Source: Formosa undariae (GTDB lineage: Bacteria; Bacteroidota; Bacteroidia; Flavobacteriales; Flavobacteriaceae). From it: DNA of 64,000 nucleotides. How positions within the stretch are numbered: the first letter of the stretch is position 1; each line of letters begins with the position of its first letter. Under the pieces are notes generated by a model, which worked only from the letters and a program-made list of their open reading frames with translations, was not told the DNA's origin and made no database searches. The stretch covers positions 868,001 to 932,000 of the forward strand of contig NZ_JBHMEZ010000003.1 in NCBI RefSeq assembly GCF_042427615.1, in the 5' to 3' direction. This document shows, piece after piece, positions 44,153 to 53,127 of the stretch. Made by a program: the position numbers and the translations under genes.

Positions 44153-45270
44153 ATATCTCGAAATTGCTTTTGATGGTTTAAATGCCACAATTCCGTTTGA
44201 TTTAAAGTTTTCAAAAACAAGTCCGCACTTTGGCCTGTCCCAAAACTAGGTGTACTATTCTTACAGGTTTTCGTTGCTATGGTTAGCAAAGCCTCACTAA
44301 TAGTCACGGTTTCGTAGTTTACATTTACAATATCGGTATGGGACACCCTATTATTTTGTCGAGAGCCAATATTTATAACAGGAACGCCATAATAAGGGGC
44401 TTCTCGCACACCAGCACTACTGTTTCCTATAATAAAATCGGCATGTTTTAATAAGGTTAAAAAATATTCGAAACGCAAAGAAGGAAAGACTCTAAACCTC
44501 GAGTTTCCTTTTAATCGCTCATAGGCTTGTAAAATAGCCTTGCTTCCTAAATCATTATTAGGAAAAATCACGACGTAATTATGAGTGTCTTTGAGTAAGG
44601 CATCTACAAATGCATGCGCGTAGCGTTCCATATCTTCAAACTCTGTTGTTACAGGATGAAACATAACAATAGCGTACTGATTAAAAGGAATTTCATAATA
44701 GGACTTTACCGTTTCTAAGTCAGGTAAGTTTTTAGAAAACATAACATCTACATCGGGGGAACCGATTTCAAAAATAGCATCCTCTAATTCACCCATTTGC
44801 ATCAAGCGTCTTTTAGCTTCCGCATTAGATACAAAATGCACATGACTCATTTTACTGGTGGCATGACGAATCAATTCATCTATAGTTCCAGACACTTCAC
44901 CACCTTCAATATGAGCCACCAAAATATTATTTAAACTTCCCACTATAGCCCCTGCTAAGGCTTCTACACGATCGCCATGGATAACAATTAAATCAGGGTT
45001 ACATATTTTAACGTATTCAGACAAACCGGTTATAGTCTTCGCTAAGGTGAGATCCATAGTCGTTTCATCTGTGTGATTTTCAAAGGTGTAAACATTAGAA
45101 AATCCACAACGTTCAATCTCCACTAAAGTATACCCATAAGTATGTTGCAGATGCATACCAGTTACAAACACATAAGGCGTGAATGCAGCGGCTTGTTCTA
45201 CGACTTCTATAAGGGATTTAATTTTTCCGAAATCGGCGCGCGTGCCTGTTAGAAACAGGATATTTTTCAT
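44149..45270 (-). CDS. neuC: Hydrolysing UDP-N-acetylglucosamine 2-epimerase (NeuC/LegG type)
   Basis: A 373-residue GT-B-fold epimerase of the hydrolysing type. The features are LTGTRADFGKIKSLI, IHGDRVEALAGAIVGSL, AHIEGGEVSGTIDELIRHA and IGNSSAGVREAPYYGVPVINIGSRQ. It converts UDP-GlcNAc to free ManNAc, the first step to sialic acid, or in the LegG case UDP-diNAcBac to the 2,4-diacetamido-mannose analogue. Its position with NeuB- and NeuA-type genes supports nonulosonate synthesis. It is the first gene after a repeat region and is coupled to the following gene. Confidence 0.9.
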   Translation of the reverse strand: MKNILFLTGTRADFGKIKSLIEVVEQAAAFTPYVFVTGMHLQHTYGYTLVEIERCGFSNVYTFENHTDETTMDLTLAKTITGLSEYVKICNPDLIVIHGDRVEALAGAIVGSLNNILVAHIEGGEVSGTIDELIRHATSKMSHVHFVSNAEAKRRLMQMGELEDAIFEIGSPDVDVMFSKNLPDLETVKSYYEIPFNQYAIVMFHPVTTEFEDMERYAHAFVDALLKDTHNYVVIFPNNDLGSKAILQAYERLKGNSRFRVFPSLRFEYFLTLLKHADFIIGNSSAGVREAPYYGVPVINIGSRQNNRVSHTDIVNVNYETVTISEALLTIATKTCKNSTPSFGTGQSADLFLKTLNQTELWHLNHQKQFRDI

Positions 45271-45424
45271 ATTTGGATGGACTCTAGATGGATAATGACA
45301 TATGATTCGTAAATCAAGGGGTCAAGATACTAATTTTAATGTATTTCTCTAGGTCTAAATAAGTTTACATAATTGTTTTTTATCTAAAAACATAAGTCTG
45401 ACTTTTTGTTGCTTTTGGAGTAGA

Positions 45425-45693
45425 ACACACCCCTAGCCACTCTCGAGAGGGGAATACTCAAGCCCAAGCTTCCCAGAAAATTTGAACTTTTAATTTATAA
45501 TACTACATTTTGTAATTCACTCCTAATCACTTATAAAACCGCAATCAAAACTCCCCTACTGAGAAGGGAATACTCAGTCCCAAAATTCTCAATAAGTTTA
45601 CACTTTTAATTACAACACTTAATTATGAAATTCACTCCTAATTAATTAAAATATCGCAATGCACTCCCCTCTTGAGAGGGGCAAGGGGTGTGT
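45425..45693. repeat. ACACACCCCT element E1
   Basis: It starts ACACACCCCTAGCCACTCTC and ends GGGCAAGGGGTGTGT, so the ends are imperfect inverted repeats. Internal palindromes of the type CTCCCCTCTTGAGAGGGG recur about every 130 bases, each followed by conserved AT-rich sequence (AATACTCAAGCCCAAGCTTC). Confidence 0.85.
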
Positions 45694-45780
45694 CATGCTA
45701 CGTACAATATTCAACTAAAAAGCCCCTTGAAATATTTATTACAATTACACATCTAAACTCTCATCAAAACCACAATGCAA

Positions 45781-46154
45781 CTCCCCTCTTGAGAGGGGAA
45801 TACTCAAGCCCAAGCTTCCCGGAAAATTTGAACTTTTAATTTATAATACTACATTTTGTAATTCACTCCTAATCACTTATAAAACCGCAATCAAAACTCC
45901 CCTACTGAGAAGGGAATATTCAGTCCCAAAATTCTCAATAAGTTTACACTTTTAATTACAACACTTAATTATGAAATTCACTCCTAATTAATTAAAATAT
46001 CGCAATGCAACTCCCCTCTTGAGAGGGGAATACTCAAGCCCAAGCTTCCCAGAAAATTTAAACTTTTAATTTATAATACTACATTTTGTAATTCACTCCG
46101 AATCACTTAAAATATCGCAATGCACTCCCCTCTCGAGAGGGGCCAGGGGTGTGT
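45781..46154. repeat. ACACACCCCT element E2
   Basis: It begins with CTCCCCTCTTGAGAGGGG without the ACACACC end and closes with GGGCCAGGGGTGTGT. It contains three internal palindromes and is nearly identical to E1 over most of its length. Its right end is 17 bases from the stop codon of the DUF559 gene. Confidence 0.85.
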
Positions 46155-46170
46155 TACGCTTCACTCAATC

Positions 46171-46557
46171 TCAGCTACACCCTTTTTCATAATCTTCAAT
46201 ATAATCAGCAATAGCACAAAGCACACTCTCCATTTGTGTCTTAACTTCTGCATCTGAAAATCTTAATACTTGAATACCCAATTGATTCAGTCGCCTTTCT
46301 TTGATTTCATCTTTACTTAAGACCTCTGGCAATTCATGGGTGTAGCCATCAACCTCAATCCCTAGCATCAATTCGTAACAAAAAAAGTCCAGTATAAATT
46401 GATCTATTGGCTTTTGTCTATGAAAATCGTAACCATGCATTTGTTTACCTTTGAGTTTTAACCACAAGTATATTTCTGCTTTGGTGGAGTTATTTCTTAG
46501 CTCTCTAGCATAGGCTTTTAACTTTGGGTCGTAAGGGATTATCTTTCGCTTTTTCAT
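46171..46557 (-). CDS. DUF559 (Vsr-like) endonuclease domain protein
   Basis: A 128-residue protein of the DUF559 group, related to very short patch repair endonucleases. The signature is ARELRNNSTKAEIYLWLKLKGKQMHGYDFHRQKPIDQFILDFFCYELMLGIEVDG, with the catalytic Asp and Glu in the FILDFFCYELMLGIEVDG stretch, then QLGIQVLRFSDAEV. It is intact. It is flanked on both sides by ACACACCCCT elements (E2 and E3), and a palindrome lies just upstream of its start. The function of these single-domain proteins is not established; linkage to the repeats is an observation here. Confidence 0.88.
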   Translation of the reverse strand: MKKRKIIPYDPKLKAYARELRNNSTKAEIYLWLKLKGKQMHGYDFHRQKPIDQFILDFFCYELMLGIEVDGYTHELPEVLSKDEIKERRLNQLGIQVLRFSDAEVKTQMESVLCAIADYIEDYEKGCS

Positions 46558-46563
46558 AGCGCA

Positions 46564-46580
46564 TTTAGGTTTAACCTAAA
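46564..46580. promoter_or_regulatory. Perfect palindrome just upstream of the DUF559 gene
   Basis: TTTAGGTTTAACCTAAA, an 8-1-8 palindrome, lies 6 bases upstream of the DUF559 start codon. It could be an operator, an autoregulatory or nuclease recognition site, or a leader hairpin that covers the start. Confidence 0.45.
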
Positions 46581-46598
46581 TTTACAATTTTATAAGGA

Positions 46599-46804
46599 CA
46601 TACTTAGGGTTACCTACTCTTATAAACTACACACCCCTAGCCCCTCTCTAGAGGGGAATACTCAAGCCCTAAATTTATAGGTCTATTTAATAAACTGAAA
46701 AAATTATATTGAAGAATACACTAAAAACACCAATCACAATCACCCCAATAAACATCAATATAAAACGCAATGCAACTCCCCTCTTGAGAGGGGTCGGGGT
46801 GTGT
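46599..46804. repeat. ACACACCCCT element E3
   Basis: The ACACACCCCTAGCCCCTCTC end starts at 46629, and about 30 bases before it are shared with E4. It ends GAGGGGTCGGGGTGTGT. The middle differs from E1/E2 (AATTTATAGGTCTATTTAAT). Confidence 0.82.
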
Positions 46805-46863
46805 CATTCGAAATCTCATTCCATATAGCATTGTGATACAAATCTATATTTACAGTTTATTAG

Positions 46864-47190
46864 AACATGTTTTAGGGGTTACTTACTCTTATAAATAACA
46901 CACCCCTAGCCACTCTCAAGAGGGGAATACTCAAGCCCTAAATTTATAGGTCTATTTAATAAACTGAAAAAAATTATATTGAAGAATACACTAAAAACAC
47001 CAATCACAATCACCCCAATAAACATTAATATAAACCGCAATGCAACTCCCCTCTTGAGAGGGGAATACTCAATCCTAAACTTCTCGGGAAATTTAAACTT
47101 TTAATTTATAATACAACATTTTGTAATTCACTCCTAATTAATTATAAAAACGCAATGCAACTCCCCTCTAGAGAGGGGTCAGGGGTGTGT
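46864..47190. repeat. ACACACCCCT element E4
   Basis: Its first part matches E3 and its second part matches E1/E2, so it looks like a composite or a recombinant. Its ACACACCCC end is at 46898 and its GGGGTGTGT end at 47190. It lies 48 bases from the stop codon of neuB. Confidence 0.82.
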
Positions 47191-47238
47191 CCCTCTACAT
47201 ATGTGCCCCACTACGGGTATGCCACACTAAACACCAAT

Positions 47239-48288
47239 CTACTCTACATCTTCCAACCTCAACTGCACATCATCAGGCAAATCTACATTAGCGCTTTTCC
47301 CCAACAGATCATTAAAATGTTCTGCTAAAATCTCCCCCGTTCCAGGGCGTTTTACCCAAATATTGTCTTTAGTAAACACCTCTCCTTTTTTAATCGGAGC
47401 TATAGTACAAACAGTTGCAAAAGCGAAATCTATAGTCACTTGCTCTTCCTTAGCCGGTGCTTTCGTTCCACCTCGCATAAGTGCCATTTCAGCACTGTTC
47501 ACAATAAGATCTTTACACGCCTGTTCATCCATACTACACACGATATCCGGGCCAGTACGTTGCATATGATCTGTAAAATGACGTTCTAAAATACTTGCTC
47601 CTAAAGCTACCGCTCCCAAACAAGCATTGTTATTTAAAGTATGATCACTTAATCCAAAGACTTTATTAGGAAAAGCATCGTGTAATTCTTGCATCGCTCC
47701 AAAACGCACCAAATGTATTGGCGTTGGGTATAAGTTAGTGGTATGCAATAAAGCAACAGGTACTTTATATTTATCAAAAATAGCGACTGCTTTTTTCACA
47801 CTCTCTATCGTATTCATACCTGTACTTAAAATAACAGGCTTACCAAACTGCGCAATATGTTCGAGTAAGGGATAGTTATTGCATTCTCCAGATCCAATTT
47901 TATAGGCAGGAATATCAAAGTTTTTTAAACGTTCTGCTGCCGCTCTTGAAAATGGGGTAGAAATAAAGATCATACCCTTATTTTCAACATAGGTTTTTAA
48001 AGCCAATTCATCTGCTTCATTTAAAGCACATCGCTCCATTATATGATATATCGATATATCTGCATTCCCTGGTATGACTTTTTTAGCGGCACCACTCATT
48101 TCGTCTGCAACAATATGCGTTTGGTGTTTAATCATTTCTGCACCAGCACGTGCCGCTGCATCGACCATCTCTTTAGCAACTACCAAAGAACCCTCGTGGT
48201 TAATACCAATTTCTGCAATAACTAGTGGCGGATAATCTAACCCTATTTTACGGCCAGAAATTTCTATGTATGGAGATTTAATTTTCAT
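47239..48288 (-). CDS. neuB: N-acetylneuraminate synthase (NeuB)
   Basis: A 349-residue enzyme with an N-terminal TIM barrel and C-terminal SAF antifreeze-like domain (TIAPIKKGEVFTKDNIWVKRPG). It condenses a mannosamine-type sugar with phosphoenolpyruvate to give a nonulosonic acid. Signature stretches AEIGINHEGSL, SIYHIMERCALNE, KIGSGECNNYPLLEH and GLSDHT are, from memory, very close to the E. coli Neu5Ac synthase. This favours Neu5Ac over legionaminic acid, but the genomic context would allow either. The sulfotransferase gene upstream overlaps it by 4 bases. Confidence 0.93.
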   Translation of the reverse strand: MKIKSPYIEISGRKIGLDYPPLVIAEIGINHEGSLVVAKEMVDAAARAGAEMIKHQTHIVADEMSGAAKKVIPGNADISIYHIMERCALNEADELALKTYVENKGMIFISTPFSRAAAERLKNFDIPAYKIGSGECNNYPLLEHIAQFGKPVILSTGMNTIESVKKAVAIFDKYKVPVALLHTTNLYPTPIHLVRFGAMQELHDAFPNKVFGLSDHTLNNNACLGAVALGASILERHFTDHMQRTGPDIVCSMDEQACKDLIVNSAEMALMRGGTKAPAKEEQVTIDFAFATVCTIAPIKKGEVFTKDNIWVKRPGTGEILAEHFNDLLGKSANVDLPDDVQLRLEDVE

Positions 48289-49157
48289 CTTAAGTAATTA
48301 TATTTATTTATTTCATCTTCTGTGACAAATCCTAGATCTATCAAAATCTGATTATTATATTTAAAATCGTCGTAGACATTCTGAATATTACCAACTTTAT
48401 CAATAGAAAAAAAGTCTATATTACATTTTAAATAAAATCGTTTTACAAATGCAAATTTAAGTTTATTCTCCAATGATCTAAGTCCTTTGAAATATCCATA
48501 CCCTGAATTTTTTGCTTTGGTAAATGAATACTTATTTATACAAGCTAGAGTATATAATTGATCTGCATTATATCCCATGACATTTCTAGCTTCACTATCA
48601 ATATTTCTAGAATGAAGAGGTATTCCTATAATAGCATAAATTTTTTCATAAAAAAGTATAGGATTAATCTTTAATTCTTCAAAAAATAAAAAATGGATTT
48701 GTTCTTTTGGAAAATAAGCCAATAAAGTCTTCGCTATGTTACTATACATGCACAGGCTAATATAGTCCATACCTAAATTAGAATTATATAACCAATTTTG
48801 AAAAGATTCTACACCTTCATAATTGTTTTTAATATGATATTTAAACATAGAATTAAGTGCACTGCGTTGCTCTCTAATGGTAACAACAACCTGAGCATTC
48901 TTATTTGTTCTATATAATCGTTCTACAACCTGAATAAATTTAACTTTATTAAAACCACCACTAATAATTGTTTCGTTACTTTCGATAACAATTTTATCTG
49001 TAGAAGTGTTTAATGCACTGCCTTTAAACCACCAATCTTTTGTTGTAAATACGCTAGACCTAGACACAAATAGCCTATCATCATTATTTAAGATATTTTG
49101 CAGAGTAGTCGTCCCTGATTTTGGAATACCGATATGAAATACTTGTGGTTTAGTCAT
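48285..49157 (-). CDS. Sulfotransferase family protein
   Basis: A 290-residue enzyme. The PAPS 5'-phosphosulfate loop is HIGIPKSGTTTLQNILNN at the N-terminus, and the 3'-phosphate region is VVVTIREQRSALNSMFKYH. FLFFEELKINPILFYEKIYAIIGIP is typical of the family. It transfers sulfate from PAPS to a glycan hydroxyl or amine. It overlaps neuB by 4 bases and neuA by 8, so it is produced with the nonulosonate enzymes and may sulfate that sugar or the polymer. It is more AT-rich than neuB. Confidence 0.87.
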   Translation of the reverse strand: MTKPQVFHIGIPKSGTTTLQNILNNDDRLFVSRSSVFTTKDWWFKGSALNTSTDKIVIESNETIISGGFNKVKFIQVVERLYRTNKNAQVVVTIREQRSALNSMFKYHIKNNYEGVESFQNWLYNSNLGMDYISLCMYSNIAKTLLAYFPKEQIHFLFFEELKINPILFYEKIYAIIGIPLHSRNIDSEARNVMGYNADQLYTLACINKYSFTKAKNSGYGYFKGLRSLENKLKFAFVKRFYLKCNIDFFSIDKVGNIQNVYDDFKYNNQILIDLGFVTEDEINKYNYLR

Positions 49158-49827
49158 GGAGTTTCAAATAATAGTCTGCTAAATCAAAATCTTCTTGGGT
49201 ATCAATATCCACTTTAGCAAAAGGATGTTCTACAATAAAAGGCAAGGCATCTTCTGTCATAATAACTCCTTTAAGTAAAGCATCAGCAGAGCTAATATAT
49301 AACAAGCCATTCTCGTAATATAAAGGTTCAAGATCTTGACTGCGTTGACCAGGCGTATAATTAAAAGGCACGAATTTACCATTTGCAATCTTACCTAATT
49401 TATCATAATTACGACTCACTGTAAATATACTAGCACTATTCTTAGATTTAAATTGAGCAAACACATCTTTAAATAGTGTTTTGGGGCGTAATGGATTTGT
49501 AGGTTGCAGTAAAACCACAGTTTTAATTGCATCATCATTTAATTCCTTTAGTGCATGTTGTAAGCTACTTATAGTAGGCTCTAAATCACCAGATAAAGCT
49601 TTAGGTCTATCAATCACTAAAGCACCATATTCTAAAGCGATTTGTTTTATGTTTTCATCATCTGTACTTACATACACTGCGTCTATTTGAGACTGTAACA
49701 ATGCATATTGTATACTATGCGCTAACAATGGCATACCTCCTAAAGGTAAAATATTTTTAAAAGGTAAACGTTTAGATCCTCCTCGGGCAGGTATAATGGC
49801 TATAGTTTTAGACTCTTTTTTTATCAT
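49150..49827 (-). CDS. neuA: CMP-N-acylneuraminate cytidylyltransferase (NeuA)
   Basis: A 225-residue nucleotidyltransferase that activates the nonulosonic acid with CTP. It has the hallmark IAIIPARGGSKRLPFKNILPLGG, then YVSTDDENI, LLQPTNPLRP and the C-terminal KVDIDTQEDFDLAD with the metal-binding aspartates. It is the first of the neuA-sulfotransferase-neuB run, 43 bases after a GT4 gene. Confidence 0.92.
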   Translation of the reverse strand: MIKKESKTIAIIPARGGSKRLPFKNILPLGGMPLLAHSIQYALLQSQIDAVYVSTDDENIKQIALEYGALVIDRPKALSGDLEPTISSLQHALKELNDDAIKTVVLLQPTNPLRPKTLFKDVFAQFKSKNSASIFTVSRNYDKLGKIANGKFVPFNYTPGQRSQDLEPLYYENGLLYISSADALLKGVIMTEDALPFIVEHPFAKVDIDTQEDFDLADYYLKLHD

Positions 49828-49870
49828 TTATACACTTTGAAATTAAAATAAACCCACTTGTCTTATACAA

Positions 49871-50995
49871 CTATAAGATAGACTCTTTTGCTTCTGTTAT
49901 AAAACTATTGATTTTATTAGACCAATCATTTATATCGTAAAGATTATTTAAAATGTTATTGTCGTTTTTTAATTCTAAAAGAAGTGTTTTATCATTAATT
50001 ACATGTTCTATTGCTTGTAGCCACTCTTCTTCAAAGTTTGGGTTTTCAATCAATTTTCCTAATTTACCAAATTGTAAAACCTCAGGGATTCCTCCTTGCT
50101 TAGAAGCAATCACATAACACCCGCACTTTATGGCTTCTGCTAATACTATTCCAAAGCCTTCCTTCCATAACGATGGAAACAGGTAGACATCAGACATTTG
50201 ATAATACTTAGGCAATTCATGATTTGGCACTCTACCTACATTTATAACGCCTTCTAATTCAATTTCACGATTAACCCCTACAACAAACAATACTATTTTA
50301 TCTGAATATTTAGAATATAGTTTTTTCCAAACATCTAATATAAAATCTAATCCTTTTTTAGGTCTATCCTGAGAACACCAAATAAAAACCATTTTTCCAT
50401 GTATTTTAAATTGAGTTCTTAAATCTACTTTTATTGTATTATCTACTATTTTAAATTTATCACTATCAGTACCATTATAAAGAACTCTAGCTTTTGGAGT
50501 AAAATCGCTATAATAACCTAAGAACGCTTTATAAGACAACCCTGTTAAAAAAAATATCTCATTTAAAGCATATATAAAGTTTTGACCTTTAACAGAACTG
50601 TAGATTGGATTAAATCCTTGGTAATAATATTGTATATAGAAATTTTTTCTTTCAAAATTATCACTTAAAAAAGAATGAATAGGTAACACTACACCTGAAT
50701 TATCAACAATATGAATAATGTATTTTTTATCTTTATTTATTACCGCTTTCAAGGCTTCTATATAATTAGAATATAAACTACGATTATCTACCTTATTTTT
50801 TATTCTATCTATTAAGCTGATGTCTCTTAAGTACACATAATCTGAATTCGCTTTTTTATTCGGTTTAGGACAAATTATATAATCGAAGGGATTGTGTTTC
50901 TTTAATAAGTAATTATACATAGTAGTCCAACTTGCAATTTTATCGAAAGGCATTGGAAATTGACATATAAATATGGTTTGAACTTGATTAGTCAT
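49871..50995 (-). CDS. GT4 family glycosyltransferase
   Basis: A 374-residue GT-B enzyme. The C-terminal domain has GKMVFIWCSQDRPKKGLDFILDVW, NVGRVPNHELPKYYQMSDVYLFPS and WKEGFGIVLAEAIKCGCYVIASKQGGIPE, which holds the EX7E donor site. The N-terminal acceptor domain is poorly conserved. It is AT-rich like the next genes and is overlapped by the upstream GT2 gene by 8 bases. Confidence 0.88.
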   Translation of the reverse strand: MTNQVQTIFICQFPMPFDKIASWTTMYNYLLKKHNPFDYIICPKPNKKANSDYVYLRDISLIDRIKNKVDNRSLYSNYIEALKAVINKDKKYIIHIVDNSGVVLPIHSFLSDNFERKNFYIQYYYQGFNPIYSSVKGQNFIYALNEIFFLTGLSYKAFLGYYSDFTPKARVLYNGTDSDKFKIVDNTIKVDLRTQFKIHGKMVFIWCSQDRPKKGLDFILDVWKKLYSKYSDKIVLFVVGVNREIELEGVINVGRVPNHELPKYYQMSDVYLFPSLWKEGFGIVLAEAIKCGCYVIASKQGGIPEVLQFGKLGKLIENPNFEEEWLQAIEHVINDKTLLLELKNDNNILNNLYDINDWSNKINSFITEAKESIL

Positions 50996-52019
50996 TTTTT
51001 CTATAATTGAATTGTGGAAAATGAAAAAACTTATATCCTTTATTAAAAAACAACATTATTCCACTTCCGAAACATATTTTTGCAAAATACTCTAATCCTA
51101 ACTTAGAACCTTTTAAATACTTTATTAAAGCTGGGAAATATTTAAAATAAAAATACAACTGTTTGTTTAATGAAACATTATTCATAGTGAACATAGTATA
51201 AAAATGCACACTTTGCCTATAAAAAATATATCGTAAAAGTTTTATTTTGTCACACTTTATATCAGATTCATAAATTAAATTAAACGCATTATTGAAATAC
51301 ATAAAATTCGACAATTGTAAATCGAAGCTTTTTGAAAAATTTTTTGAAATACTGTTATCTTCACCTTCTCTACTTAAAAATAAATGCTTTTTAACTACAA
51401 ATGAAAAATTAGGATTTGCAAATAAAATTCTAAAATGAAAATCTCGTTCTTGAGAGCGCAATAAAACCTCATCAAACTTAAGATTATTCTTTATTAAAAA
51501 AGACTTTCTCCATAAGGGACCTGCTGTATCAAAAAACAAACCATTAAACATATAATCTTCTATGTAATTTACAGAATTTGTTATTAACGGTTTTGCCTCG
51601 TTAATAATATTATTCGGAGAATTTTTAAATATTTGTGAATAACATGCACTAAAATCTAAAGAATCATTTTCTATAAGTAAATTTAATTTCGAACTTAAAA
51701 AATCTGGCAACATTAAATCATCACTATCAAACCAATTCACATATTCACCCTTACTTAACTCAAATCCATAATTGCGTGCGGCATTACCACCCGGCAAACG
51801 ATCTTGAGGCCTATGGAGGTATTTAAAACGAGAATCTTTAGCTATGTATTCGGACATGAGCTGGTCAGTGCCATCTGTACTGCCATCATCTATCACTATA
51901 CATTCCCAATATGTATAAGTTTGTGCCTGTACAGAATCTAAAGTTTCACCTATTAAACTCGCTCGATTAAAAGTGGGAATAATAATTGATATTAGATTTT
52001 GGTTTTCCATATCTATCAA
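50988..52019 (-). CDS. GT2 family glycosyltransferase
   Basis: A 343-residue GT-A enzyme. It begins MIDMENQNLISIIIPTFNRASLIGET (an alternative start is Met4) and has the nucleotide-binding VIDDGSTDGT, GGNAARNYGFELSKGEYVNWFDSDD (with the DxD metal site) and SQERDFHFRIL. The C-terminal part is rich in Phe and Tyr and may associate with the membrane. Confidence 0.9.
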   Translation of the reverse strand: MIDMENQNLISIIIPTFNRASLIGETLDSVQAQTYTYWECIVIDDGSTDGTDQLMSEYIAKDSRFKYLHRPQDRLPGGNAARNYGFELSKGEYVNWFDSDDLMLPDFLSSKLNLLIENDSLDFSACYSQIFKNSPNNIINEAKPLITNSVNYIEDYMFNGLFFDTAGPLWRKSFLIKNNLKFDEVLLRSQERDFHFRILFANPNFSFVVKKHLFLSREGEDNSISKNFSKSFDLQLSNFMYFNNAFNLIYESDIKCDKIKLLRYIFYRQSVHFYTMFTMNNVSLNKQLYFYFKYFPALIKYLKGSKLGLEYFAKICFGSGIMLFFNKGYKFFHFPQFNYRKND

Positions 52020-52031
52020 AAAACTTAATAT

Positions 52032-53042
52032 TTAATTATTGTATAACGTAACACTATGTCCTTCCGCTTGAAGATAAAACTTTTCCATCCCTTCTGTTAA
52101 AATTTTATTAGTTATTGCACTCTCACTTAAATAATCTTTATAATAATTTATAACATTATTTTGCATATTTTCAATGTCATTAATAGTCATTTGATCAATT
52201 TGTTTCGATATATTACTAAGCTCCTCAAAGTCTTTAAAAATAAGACAATTAACCCCATCTTTAAGTGATATAGGAAACATATGAGCATAAACATCTTGTA
52301 GTATTGGTATAGCTCTGCAATACATGGCTTCAATAATATTATGACATAACGGCATAAGTGTTCCAGGTAGTGCTAAAAAAAAAGAATTATTAGTTAACTC
52401 TATAAATAACTCTTCTTGAGTAAAATTAAAATTATGCCTTTCATAAATCATATAATATGATTTTTCTTTATCTAAATCTAATCTTTCAAATTGATTCTTA
52501 GATTTTACATTAATGCTATTTTTAAATGTTTTTATATAATCTAAAACTTCAAATCTAGAAATAATCCCTTCAAAAACCTGTCTTTTATTATACACTCCTC
52601 CTATAGTTGTACCTGCAAAAAATATATTTTTGTTATTTTGAATTATATTTTTTATTGTTATTCCTTTTGAATATATTGAAGGATGCATAGGCATAGGGAT
52701 GATACTATCTCTAAGACTATCATTATTTAAAGCATTAAAATAATCTGGACTTAAATTTATAGTTTTAACTATATTCATATTTTTTACTGTCACGAACAGA
52801 AGACCTCTATCAAAAATCATTTTTTGATACTTATCATAAGATAAATGTGCTAACTGAGAGAAATTTAAAAGTAAAATAGGTTTATAGCCATTTGAGCTAA
52901 TCATATGAACAAATGGAAACAGATATCTATTAAACTTATTTTCTTCAATATTTATTAGTATAACTTTATCAGAAGATGATACCCTCACACCATATTTAAG
53001 TTTTAGATATATACCTTTAATACTTTTTTTTATGTTTATCAT
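52032..53042 (-). CDS. Putative glycosyltransferase, exostosin-like, weakly recognised
   Basis: A 336-residue, very AT-rich gene between two glycosyltransferase genes. I do not recognise a firm family. The C-terminal stretch (FFLALPGTLMPLCHNIIEAMYCRAIPILQ, then DGVNCLIFKDFEEL) has the layout of a GT-B donor domain, as in exostosin (GT47) proteins. N-terminally, FPFVHMISSNGYKPILL suggests a Rossmann acceptor domain. The context of GT genes on both sides supports a sugar transferase. Confidence 0.55.
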   Translation of the reverse strand: MINIKKSIKGIYLKLKYGVRVSSSDKVILINIEENKFNRYLFPFVHMISSNGYKPILLLNFSQLAHLSYDKYQKMIFDRGLLFVTVKNMNIVKTINLSPDYFNALNNDSLRDSIIPMPMHPSIYSKGITIKNIIQNNKNIFFAGTTIGGVYNKRQVFEGIISRFEVLDYIKTFKNSINVKSKNQFERLDLDKEKSYYMIYERHNFNFTQEELFIELTNNSFFLALPGTLMPLCHNIIEAMYCRAIPILQDVYAHMFPISLKDGVNCLIFKDFEELSNISKQIDQMTINDIENMQNNVINYYKDYLSESAITNKILTEGMEKFYLQAEGHSVTLYNN

Positions 53043-53127
53043 ATATATAATTTAAGATACATAACTTACTATATGTGGGAATAATAATTGATATTAATTG
53101 GTTTGCTTTCATTAAACGTTTTAATTT

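Noticed and set aside
45425..47190. Classical insertion sequence
   Set aside because: No transposase frame of any known type exists in or near the elements; the DUF559 protein is not a transposase and lies outside each element.
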